DNA of 64,000 bases from Archangium gephyra (lineage in GTDB: Bacteria; Myxococcota; Myxococcia; Myxococcales; Myxococcaceae), in NCBI GenBank assembly GCA_003243425.1, contig QFQP01000007.1, forward strand, positions 145,515-209,514, written 5' to 3'. Position 1 is the first letter of the stretch; the number at the start of each line of letters is the position of its first letter. A program made the position numbers and the translations under genes. Positions 42,220 through 52,488 of the stretch are shown here, piece by piece. Under the pieces are notes generated by a model. That model saw nothing but the letters and a program-made list of their open reading frames with translations, ran no database searches and was not told the DNA's origin.

Positions 42220-43344
42220 TCAAGCCCGGCGGGCGGTGACCGTGACCTCGTCGCGGTCGTGGTACAGCTGCTTCATGCGCACCTGCTTCCACCCCGACTC
42301 CACCAGGGTGTGACGCACGCGCACCAGCGTCGGCAGCTTGTCCTTCATCGGCAGCTTGATGTTCGCCACCAGCTGCGCGGCGTAGCCCTTGCGCGCCCAC
42401 TTGCCGAGCAGCTGCGCTACCTCGAGCGGCCGCCACGCCATGTCGCAGAACAGAAAGTCGACGGGCTCGTCGGGCGTGAACTCGAAGGCGCTGTCCTTGA
42501 AGTGCTTCACGCGCGGGAGCTTGAGCACGTCGGGCGAGAGGTTCGCGGGGTCGACGCTCCAGACCCTGGCGCCGCGTTCGTGGAGCCGGCGCGTCCACCC
42601 GCCGGGCGCGCTCCCGAGATCGACGCACAGGTCACCCTTGCCCGGAGACACGCCGTACCAGTCGAGCGCTTCGTCCAACTTCATCGCCGCGCGTGACGGC
42701 GCTTCACCGGTGCGCTTCATGCGCGCTCGCCCGCCGGCCGAGAGCGACAACGCTTCGCGCGCCCGGGTGCGCCCGACGACGCCCACGCCCGGAGCGATGA
42801 GGCACACCTGCCCCAGCCAGGCGCCGGCCTCGGCGGCCTTCCACGGAGTCTCGGGGTCGACGAGCGACTCCTCGGTGCGAATGGCCCGAATCGTCTCTTC
42901 CCAGGCCGCGGCTTCACCGGCGCGCGCGTTGGCAGCGTCGGTGTCGGGCACCCACACCTGCACGCGCGTCGGTTCATCGGGCAGTGCAGCGGCGGCATCG
43001 GCCGGCGTGCGCACCACGTCGGAGATCAAGAAGCCCATGCGCGCGAACGCTGGCGGCTGCGGCAGCGGGTTCTCGCCGGTGTACGGCTCGGAGGCGACGA
43101 GCGCGGTGCCCAGGAGAATGGGGTTCTTCTTTCCCCACGCGAGCTCCTCGAAGAGCTGGGCTTCGAAACCGGCGCGACAGGTCCACAGCCACTGGCCGGC
43201 TTCGGGCACCAGCGTCACCTGCGGCAGGGTCGGCACCTTCACCCGCTTCGGAGGCTCGACCTTCGGAGGCGGCGGCCGCTTCTGCTCGGGCGAGACGTGC
43301 CACGTGGTGCGCTTCTTGTGGTTCCGCTGGTCGCCCTTCTTCAT
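42220..43344 (-). CDS. RlmM-like 23S rRNA 2'-O-ribose methyltransferase (FtsJ fold)
   Basis: 374 residues from ATG 43344; the upstream open frame is not coding-like. The N-terminal half (about 1-180) is a diverged RNA-binding THUMP-like region. The SAM domain begins near residue 200: MKLDEALDWYGVSPGKGDLCVDLGSAPGGWTRRLHERGARVWSVDP has the K-D-K-E catalytic set's first K and D (with DLGSAPGGWT). VDFLFCDMAWRPLEV and LVANIKLPMKD supply the later Asp and Lys. In E. coli RlmM methylates C2498 of 23S rRNA. The match is to the family; the exact target nucleotide is inferred. Confidence 0.8.
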   Translation of the reverse strand: MKKGDQRNHKKRTTWHVSPEQKRPPPPKVEPPKRVKVPTLPQVTLVPEAGQWLWTCRAGFEAQLFEELAWGKKNPILLGTALVASEPYTGENPLPQPPAFARMGFLISDVVRTPADAAAALPDEPTRVQVWVPDTDAANARAGEAAAWEETIRAIRTEESLVDPETPWKAAEAGAWLGQVCLIAPGVGVVGRTRAREALSLSAGGRARMKRTGEAPSRAAMKLDEALDWYGVSPGKGDLCVDLGSAPGGWTRRLHERGARVWSVDPANLSPDVLKLPRVKHFKDSAFEFTPDEPVDFLFCDMAWRPLEVAQLLGKWARKGYAAQLVANIKLPMKDKLPTLVRVRHTLVESGWKQVRMKQLYHDRDEVTVTARRA

Positions 43345-43417
43345 GCGGCAGGTCGGTAGCACAGGCGCTCCACGTTTCGGGAAGCGAAGCGAGTGGCCGG
43401 CGCTTACATCGCGCGCC

Positions 43418-44278
43418 ATGAGCGACACCTTTCGCATCGCCGGCACGCTTCCCGTTCACCGGCTCGGCTTCGGCGCCATGCGCATCACCGGCGATGGCAT
43501 CTGGGGCCCGCCTCGCGACGAAGCGGAAGCGCTCCGGGTCCTGAAGCGCTCGCTCGAGCTGGGCGTCGACTTCATCGACACCGCCGACTCGTACGGGCCG
43601 TACGTGAGCGAAGAGCTCATCGCGCGCGCGCTGCACCCGTACGCGCCGGGCCTGGTCATCGCCACCAAGGCGGGCCTCACGCGGCCCGGCCCCAACCAGT
43701 GGGTACCCAACGGCCGGCCTGAGTACCTGCGCAACGCGGTGCACGCGAGCCTGCGGCGCCTCAAACAAGAACGGCTACAGCTCTGGCAGTTGCACCGCAT
43801 CGACGCGAGTGTGCCGCGCGACGAGCAGTTCGGTGCCATCGCGCAGATGCAGAAGGACGGGCTCGTCGAGCACGTCGGGTTGTCTGAAGTCTCGGTGGCC
43901 GAAATCAAGGCGGCGCAGCAGCACTTCAAGGTCGCCACCGTGCAGAACCTCTACAACCTGGTGAACCGCAAGAGCGAAGCGGTGCTCGACTTCTGCGAGA
44001 AGGAGGGCATCGGGTTCATTCCCTGGTACCCGCTGGCGGCTGGCGCCTTGTCGCGGCCGGGTTCGCTGCTGGCCTCACTCGCAGAGAAATACGGAGTGAC
44101 CACTTCGGCGCTCGCGCTCGCGTGGGTGTTGCAGCGCAGCCCGGTGATGTTGCCGATACCCGGTACGGGCAAGGTGAAGCACCTCGAAGAGAACATGATG
44201 GCCGCGACGGTGACCCTGAGCGCCGACGACTTCGCCCGGTTGGACGCGCAGGGCCGCGCGGAGCACGCGAAAGGGTGA
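43418..44278 (+). CDS. Aldo/keto reductase
   Basis: 286 residues from ATG 43418. The TIM-barrel family marks are LGFGAMRITGDGIWGPP near residue 16, FIDTADSYGPYVSEELIARAL (D and Y of the catalytic set), LVIATKAGL (catalytic Lys), QLWQLHRID (His), NLYNLVNRK and a C-terminal WVLQRSPVMLPIPGTGKVKHLEENM, which binds NADP. It reduces aldehydes or ketones with NADPH in the cytoplasm; substrate unknown. Divergent from the methyltransferase gene with 73 bases between starts. Confidence 0.93.
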   Translation: MSDTFRIAGTLPVHRLGFGAMRITGDGIWGPPRDEAEALRVLKRSLELGVDFIDTADSYGPYVSEELIARALHPYAPGLVIATKAGLTRPGPNQWVPNGRPEYLRNAVHASLRRLKQERLQLWQLHRIDASVPRDEQFGAIAQMQKDGLVEHVGLSEVSVAEIKAAQQHFKVATVQNLYNLVNRKSEAVLDFCEKEGIGFIPWYPLAAGALSRPGSLLASLAEKYGVTTSALALAWVLQRSPVMLPIPGTGKVKHLEENMMAATVTLSADDFARLDAQGRAEHAKG

Positions 44279-44305
44279 CCAAGTTGTTAGATCGCTCACA
44301 CGGTC

Positions 44306-44839
44306 ATGAGCGTCATCGCCAAGCACAGCATGTTCGACGGGCTGTTCTCCGTGGCGCTCAAGCCGACGGGTGCGTTCCGTGAAGATCTGAAGAGCGCGGG
44401 CTTCGACCCCGATCGACCCAAGCCTGAATACGCGCTGCGCGTGTGGCACGACTGCGTCGACGTCGCCGCGAGGCACCTGTACCCGAACGAACGCCGCGAA
44501 CGAGCGTGGGAGCTCGTGGGTGAGCGCTTCATCGAGGGCTATCTGCAGACGCTGGTGGGCAAGCTCATCGCGGTCGCATTGCCGTTCCTCTCGCCGCAGA
44601 GCTTCGTGCAGCGGGCGCCGCGCTTCATGAGCACGGGGCTCGTGGGCGCCGAAGTGAAGCTCGATTGGAAGGGGAGCAAGTCCGCGACGGTCACGCTCAC
44701 CAACGTCGAGCACCCGGCCTGTCACCTGCTCGCGGGCGTCATCGCCGTGAGCCTCGGGCGCATCAACGCCAGGGGCGTGAAGATTCAGGCCTCGCCGTTC
44801 GGGAACGAAGGTTCGCAGGTCACGGTGTCGTGGGAGTGA
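44306..44839 (+). CDS. DUF2378/TIGR02265 family protein (myxobacteria-specific)
   Basis: 177 residues. The sequence has the TIGR02265 layout: MFDGLFSVALKPTGAFREDLKSAGFDPDRPKPEYALRVWHDCVDVAARHLYPNERRERAWELVGERFIEGY, then a hydrophobic loop (LIAVALPFLSPQSFVQRAPRFMSTGLVGAEV) and a beta-rich C-terminus. Members belong almost only to Myxococcales, have no known function and occur as large paralogous sets in a genome. The gene follows the aldo/keto reductase by 27 bases, possibly in one unit. Confidence 0.85.
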   Translation: MSVIAKHSMFDGLFSVALKPTGAFREDLKSAGFDPDRPKPEYALRVWHDCVDVAARHLYPNERRERAWELVGERFIEGYLQTLVGKLIAVALPFLSPQSFVQRAPRFMSTGLVGAEVKLDWKGSKSATVTLTNVEHPACHLLAGVIAVSLGRINARGVKIQASPFGNEGSQVTVSWE

Positions 44840-44902
44840 AGCGCGCGCTCCGCGGCCGGTGATTTCAGTCAGGTACTCCGTGACGTGGCGATTTGCTGTG
44901 GC

Positions 44903-45208
44903 ATGGTGCCCGCCGTGCGAGTCGTACTCCTCCTCACCGTCGGTCTTCCCGTGTTCGCGACCCAGCTGGTCGCGTTCGCGATGCCGCGGGTCGAGGTGGT
45001 GCGCTTCGTGCCCTGGCAGCAACTCCGCGAGGACGTGTCTGTCGAGCAGCAGGACACCACGAAGGCCGAGGTCATCGCGCGCGCGCCGCAGTTCTTCGCC
45101 GCGCCCGTCGCTCCGGCTGACGAAGGCTTCGTGGCCGCGGCGGCTCCCGACGATTCGAGTGCACGTGCGCTCCGCTTCGTCGTGCTGAGCCACCGCCAGG
45201 CCGTCTGA
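44903..45208 (+). CDS. Small probably exported protein upstream of secA
   Basis: From ATG 44903 the product MVPAVRVVLLLTVGLPVFATQLVAFAMPR has a signal-anchor-like N-terminus; a GTG at 44885 is an alternative. The rest, of about 70 residues, is mildly acidic and low in structure (VEQQDTTKAEVIARAPQFFAAPVAPADEGF). No family recognised. It sits 112 bases upstream of secA, but is not the secM-like regulator of enterobacteria as far as I can see. Confidence 0.55.
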   Translation: MVPAVRVVLLLTVGLPVFATQLVAFAMPRVEVVRFVPWQQLREDVSVEQQDTTKAEVIARAPQFFAAPVAPADEGFVAAAAPDDSSARALRFVVLSHRQAV

Positions 45209-45320
45209 CGGCCCTCGCCGTTCATTCACCGTTCTCTTCTTCGCGACTTCCGCGGCTTCGAACGCCGGCGGGAGCGTTTCACGTTCACCCACTTCAACCG
45301 CAGCCCCTGAAAGACACCCC

Positions 45321-48137
<2,817 letters not shown>

Positions 48138-48175
48138 GCCCCATCGGGAGCGCACGAGGTACTTATGGGGTACCC

Positions 48176-48832
48176 GTGCGCTCCTTCGTTCTCTGGATGA
48201 CCGCGTTGACGTGCGTGTCGTGCGCCGACGTGAAGCCCATCGAAAACGGGAAGAAATACGGGCCGGTGACGCAGCTCATCGACCTCTTCACCAGCTGCCA
48301 GCTCGTCGAAACCTCCGAAGGGCCGGTGCTCTTCGATGCGTGCTGGCGTGAAGGTGAGCTGGTCGCGCGCCTTCGTGAAAAAGGTCACGCGCCCGAAGAC
48401 ATCGTGGCGGTGTTCATCACGCACGGTCACGAAGACCACGTGAAGGCCCTGCCGAAGCTCGTCAACGCGAAGGTGCTCGCGCTCGAAGCCGAAGGCCTCG
48501 AGACGGATCAAGTGGTTCACGATGGCGAGCTGGTGTTCATCGGTGACACGGCCATTCGCGTGTTCGCGATGCCGGGTCACACGCCCGGGAGCGCCGCGTA
48601 CCTCGTCGGTGGAACGCTGGTGCTGGGCGATGCGGCGTTGATCACCGCCGACGGTTCGCTGGCCCCGGCTCCTGAAGACAAGAGCGACGATCCACAGCAG
48701 GCGATTCGCTCGTTGGTTGAACTGTCGTCGCGACTGACGGCCGGTGGGTTCGACGTGAAGTGGTTGCTGCCCGCGCACTCCGGTGGGGTCGAAGGTCGCG
48801 CGGCGCTCGACGCGTTCGTCGCCGCGCAGTGA
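48176..48832 (+). CDS. MBL-fold metallohydrolase, probably lipid-anchored
   Basis: A GTG at 48176 starts MRSFVLWMTALTCVSC, a signal peptide with a lipobox (Cys16). The hydrolase has FITHGHEDHVKALPKL (H-x-H-x-D-H), the later His in FAMPGHTPGSAAYLVGG, Asp in LVLGDAAL and His in LLPAHSGGVEG, the complete two-metal set of the beta-lactamase fold. Family members cleave esters, thioesters or nucleic acid; a periplasmic, lipid-bound member suggests a small-molecule substrate. Function is not determined. It follows secA by 38 bases. Confidence 0.85.
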   Translation: MRSFVLWMTALTCVSCADVKPIENGKKYGPVTQLIDLFTSCQLVETSEGPVLFDACWREGELVARLREKGHAPEDIVAVFITHGHEDHVKALPKLVNAKVLALEAEGLETDQVVHDGELVFIGDTAIRVFAMPGHTPGSAAYLVGGTLVLGDAALITADGSLAPAPEDKSDDPQQAIRSLVELSSRLTAGGFDVKWLLPAHSGGVEGRAALDAFVAAQ

Positions 48833-48835
48833 CCG

Positions 48836-49023
48836 TCACTTGAATGCGTAGTGCAGCCGAACACACCCGCGATCGAGCGCCTTCGCGCTGATCAATTTCG
48901 GGCTCGCGCGAAACCCCGTCGGTGGAAAGAGCGGCCGCCCACCACCGATGATTTCCGGAATCACGTAGACCTCGAGCTCGTCGAGCGCGCCGCGTTCCAT
49001 GAACGCCATCTGGTTCGTGCGTG
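48836..49023 (-). pseudogene. C-terminal remnant of a RibD/DHFR-family reductase
   Basis: Only the last 60 or so residues of a dihydrofolate-reductase-like protein remain: PRTNQMAFMERGALDELEVYVIPEIIGGGRPLFPP, then SAKALDRGCVRLHYAFK, the standard C-terminal strands of the RibD_C/DHFR family. Upstream of about 49023 the frame loses family resemblance. It lies on the opposite strand to a TetR C-terminal remnant that starts where it ends, as if one deletion removed both N-termini and the shared promoter. No start codon or domain for function remains. Confidence 0.65.
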
Positions 49024-49396
49024 GGACCGCCTCGACGAGCGCACGCGCTCCGCAGACGAACGCGCTTCGAGCGATGTCTGCGGCGCGGTCGATCTTCTTC
49101 TCGAACTGATGCCGGAAGACTCGGTCGAGCACGCGGTCGGAGACGGGTTGTTGCTGCTGCACGAAGACTTCCGCAACCCGGTGCTGCGCGCGCGCGGCGC
49201 GGCATGGGGAACGGTGTTGGCGCGCGCACTCGGTCGTCCACTGCACGCCGACGAAGCGGAAGGTGTTCGCCTCGGCTGCCAACTCGCACGCGTGTGGCAG
49301 GGCGCGTTGGTGTGGTGGGCGTTCACGCGCGAAGGTGCGCCGCGCGTGGCATTGAAGACCGCTCTCGAAGACTGGCTGCGAACCGCCGGTTACTGA
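49024..49396 (+). pseudogene. C-terminal remnant of a TetR-family regulator
   Basis: The frame reads WDRLDERTRSADERASSD...LLLELMPEDSVEHAVGDGLLLLHEDFRNPVLRARGAAWGTVLARALGR and ends VWQGALVWWAFTREGAPRVALKTALEDWLRTAG. This has the helix pattern of the TetR ligand-binding domain (A-L-x-W-x-x-...-L-x-x-A-L-x-x-L) but lacks any HTH domain; the upstream bases in that frame come from the opposite-strand reductase remnant. Such regulators usually sit divergent to the gene they control, here the reductase. Convergent with the hybrid kinase, overlapping it by seven bases. Confidence 0.6.
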
Positions 49397-51687
49397 GCGT
49401 CGAGCGCGCGCCGCACCACGTCGAGCAGCTTCGCCATCGGCACCGGCTTCGACACGAAGTTCGCCGCGTCGGTGAGCACCAGGTCCTGACCGAAGAACTC
49501 CTGGCTGTAGCCGCTGGTGAGCACGAAGCGCGTGCCCGGAGCCGCGCGGAGGATCTTCTCGACCAGCTGGCGGCCATTGAGCCGGCCGGGCATCACCAGG
49601 TCGGTGATGATCAACTTGATGTCAGCACGGCGAACGTCCCACGTGCGGTACGCCGATTCGCCATCGGCTGCGGTCAGCACGCGGTAGCCGTGACGCTTCA
49701 ACGTGAGCTCCGTGGCCGCGCGCACTGCCGCGTCGTCTTCGACCACCAGAATCGTCTCGTTGCCCCCGCTCACCGCGCGATGCGTACCCTCACGCTCACC
49801 GGCTTCCGGAGGCGAGAGCTCATTGGCCGCCGGCAGGTACACGCAGAACGTGCTGCCCCGCCCTTCTTTGGTGTCGACGGTCACCGTTCCACCGTGCTGC
49901 TTCACGATGCCGAACACCGTCGCCAGCCCGAGGCCCGTGCCCTTGCCGGGCGGCTTGGTGGTGAAGAACGGCTCGAAGAGCCGAGAAAGGGCGTCAGGCC
50001 CGATGCCCACGCCGGTGTCCTTGACGCACAGACAGGCGTACTCGCCGGGCGTCACTTCGCCCGTTTCGTGAACGTCGACGTGCCTGGTCTCGATGGTGAT
50101 GGAACCACCTGACGGCATCGCGTCGCGCGCGTTCAGCGCGAGGTTCATCAACACCTGGTCCAACAACGACGGGTCGGCGAGCACCGGCAACGGACCGTCG
50201 GACAACGAGAGCGTCAGGGTGACGTCTTCGCGCAACAGGCGGCGCAACATGGTCGCGAACGTACGCACCACGTCGTTCATGTCGACCGCGCGGGGCCGCA
50301 GCACGTCTTTGCGGCTGAACTGCAGCAGCTGCCTCGTCAGCGTCGCTGCGCGCCGTGAGACCTCGGTGATTTCGCGCAGTGACTCCTTCATCGACGCCGG
50401 CAACGTCTCGTCGAGCGACGCCAGTTCGGTGTGCGCGAGGATCACCGCGAGCATGTTGTTGAAGTCGTGCGCCACGCCCCCGGCGAACTGACCGATGGCC
50501 TCCATCTTCTGCGCGTGCCGCGTCTGTTCTTCGGTGCGGCGATGCTCGGTGATGTCTTCGGCCACGCCGGCCACGCGGTACACCCGGCCGTCGACGTCGC
50601 GAATGGGGAAGATGCGCGCGCGCACCCAGCGCAGGCCGCTCCCCACGCGCACACGGAAATACTCGTCGAAGCCGTCGGTCTTCTCGGCTGCTTCCACCGC
50701 ACGCGCCACCCACGCGCGGTCGTCTTCGTGCACGGCGTCGAGCCAGGCGCGCGGGTTCTCGAGCAACCGCTGCGGCTCAGCACCGAACACGTGCGCGTAG
50801 GTCGAGCTCACGTACAGCATGCGGTCGAGATCGAGGTCCCGCAGCCACACCACTTCACGCAGGTTGTCGGCCAGCTGCCGGAGCAGCGCTTCACTGCCGC
50901 GCAACGCGTGCTCGGCGGCGCGACGTTCGCTGACGTCTTGAATCTGCGAGACGAAGTAGCGCGGCGAACCGTCGGGGTTGCGCACCAGCGACACGTTCAA
51001 CTGAACCCACACCTGCGAGCCCGATGGCCGCAGGTAGCGCTTGTCCATCTGGTAGCTGTCGCGCCGGGCCGCGAGGGTCTCGTTCATCAACGCCACGTCG
51101 GCGGCGAGGTCGTCGGGGTGGGTGATGTCTTGAAAACGGCCCGCGATGATCTCGTTTCGCGACGTGCCGACGATGCTGCAGAACACCGGGTTCACGTCGA
51201 GGAAGCGCCCGTCGGGCGCGACGATGGCCATGCCGATGGGCGAGTGATGCATCGCCGAGCGGAAGACCTGCTCACTGTCGCGCAGCGCGCTCTCGGCATT
51301 GCGGCGTGAAGTGACGTCGATGACGGTGCCGCCGAGCCGAACCGCGTTGCCCTTGTCATCGCGCGTGCAGCGCGCGGTGCACGACAACCAGTGCACGCTG
51401 CCGTCGGGCCAGATGATGCGGTGCTCGAGCGCGTACTCGTCTTGCGCGCCGCTCAGCAGCGCACCGACGTTCTGCACGATGCGCGGGCGGTCTTCTTCGT
51501 GAATGAGGTCGAGGTAGGCCTGGTACGTGCCGGCGAACGTGCCGGTGGCCATGCCGAAGAAATGGTCGACGTCGGCGCTCCACTCGACCTTGTCGCTCGC
51601 GATGAGCCAGTCCCATGTACCGACGTGGGCCGTCGCGAGGAGCTCTCGCAGCCACGCTGAAGTCGAGTCAGCCAAGAGTGCGGGCAC
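49390..51687 (-). CDS. Hybrid histidine kinase with three PAS domains and a receiver domain
   Basis: 765 residues from GTG 51687. Three PAS/PAC units at about 10-130, 135-260 and 265-395, each ending in a PAC motif such as VTSRRNAE, VSERRAAE and ITEHRRTE. HisKA has GQFAGGVAHDFNNMLAVILAHTEL (H-D-F-N-N, phospho-His), then the ATPase with LMNLALNARDAMPSGG (N box), DTGVGIGPDALSRLF (G1) and GKGTGLGLATVFGIVKQHGG (G2). A receiver follows (ILVVEDDAAVRAA, IITDLVMPGRLNGRQLVEKIL, phospho-Asp). No membrane helix, so it is a soluble sensor. Input unknown; PAS domains suggest redox, light or small molecules. Confidence 0.92.
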   Translation of the reverse strand: MPALLADSTSAWLRELLATAHVGTWDWLIASDKVEWSADVDHFFGMATGTFAGTYQAYLDLIHEEDRPRIVQNVGALLSGAQDEYALEHRIIWPDGSVHWLSCTARCTRDDKGNAVRLGGTVIDVTSRRNAESALRDSEQVFRSAMHHSPIGMAIVAPDGRFLDVNPVFCSIVGTSRNEIIAGRFQDITHPDDLAADVALMNETLAARRDSYQMDKRYLRPSGSQVWVQLNVSLVRNPDGSPRYFVSQIQDVSERRAAEHALRGSEALLRQLADNLREVVWLRDLDLDRMLYVSSTYAHVFGAEPQRLLENPRAWLDAVHEDDRAWVARAVEAAEKTDGFDEYFRVRVGSGLRWVRARIFPIRDVDGRVYRVAGVAEDITEHRRTEEQTRHAQKMEAIGQFAGGVAHDFNNMLAVILAHTELASLDETLPASMKESLREITEVSRRAATLTRQLLQFSRKDVLRPRAVDMNDVVRTFATMLRRLLREDVTLTLSLSDGPLPVLADPSLLDQVLMNLALNARDAMPSGGSITIETRHVDVHETGEVTPGEYACLCVKDTGVGIGPDALSRLFEPFFTTKPPGKGTGLGLATVFGIVKQHGGTVTVDTKEGRGSTFCVYLPAANELSPPEAGEREGTHRAVSGGNETILVVEDDAAVRAATELTLKRHGYRVLTAADGESAYRTWDVRRADIKLIITDLVMPGRLNGRQLVEKILRAAPGTRFVLTSGYSQEFFGQDLVLTDAANFVSKPVPMAKLLDVVRRALDAQ

Positions 51688-51756
51688 CTTAGCCCAGCAC
51701 CTGCACGCGGGTGGTCACCACCTGCGTTCCCGAGAAGCGAAGCGCGCGTCGTCCGT

Positions 51757-52488
51757 CTACTTCCCGCGGCGCGTCGTCCTCGGCACCGGGCGGGGCGGAA
51801 GCACCTGCGTCTCGGCCAACTTCACCGGCGCCGTCGGCTTCTTCGACACTGCACCGACCGACTCGTTGATGGCGACCGCTGGCTCCAGCACCTTCGAGGC
51901 AGGCGCCTTGGGCTTCTTCGACGTCAGCGGCGTCTTGAGGAGCGCCTTCACGTCTTTCGACGGAATGACCGGCTTGGCCGGCGTGGTGCTCTTCTTCTTC
52001 GGCTCTTCGCGAACCGGCGCGCCGGAGATCGCTCCACCCGGAGCTCCCTCTGCCACGTCCCTGGCGATGGCCTGCACGTCGGGCTGCACGGGCTGCTTGC
52101 GGCCTTCGAGCTCGGCGACACGCGCGCGCAGCCGCTGCACCTCTGCCGACAGCTGCGCGTACGAGTCACGCACGTGGCCGTTGAAGACCGTCTGACGGCC
52201 GAGCGCTTCGTTGATGAAGATCTGCCCCACGCGACGGAACGCCGTCTTGGCCAGCATCACCACGCGACCGGTCAACCCGTCACGATGCGTCTCGAGCGGC
52301 AGGCCCTTCGTCGCGTCCGAGTTCTCCTCGAGCGCGTGCAGGTTGAAGCTGAGCGGGTCCACGCGGGGCTCCACTGCGTCTGTCTTCCAGTCGTCGTTCG
52401 ACGCCGTCGTCAGACCGCGCGCCGCGAGCTTTTCCTGCACCAGCGACATGACCTTCGACGCCGTGATGTCTTTTCCGAGCAACTTCAT
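51757..52488 (-). CDS. Coiled-coil protein of glycan biosynthesis clusters
   Basis: The ATG at 52488 overlaps the stop of the double glycosyltransferase gene (ATGA). Of 243 residues, DPLSFNLHALEENSDATKGLPLETHRDGLTGRVVMLAKTAFRRVGQIFINEALGRQTVFNGHVRDSYAQLSAEVQRLRARVAELE (about 50-130) is a helical and coiled-coil element I have seen at the N-terminus of methyltransferases and glycosyltransferases in polysaccharide clusters. Here it lacks a catalytic domain and instead carries a Lys/Pro/Ala-rich tail (KKKSTTPAKPVIPSKDVKALLKTPLTSKKPKAPASK). It probably acts as an adaptor or localiser of the neighbouring enzyme. Confidence 0.6.
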   Translation of the reverse strand: MKLLGKDITASKVMSLVQEKLAARGLTTASNDDWKTDAVEPRVDPLSFNLHALEENSDATKGLPLETHRDGLTGRVVMLAKTAFRRVGQIFINEALGRQTVFNGHVRDSYAQLSAEVQRLRARVAELEGRKQPVQPDVQAIARDVAEGAPGGAISGAPVREEPKKKSTTPAKPVIPSKDVKALLKTPLTSKKPKAPASKVLEPAVAINESVGAVSKKPTAPVKLAETQVLPPRPVPRTTRRGK

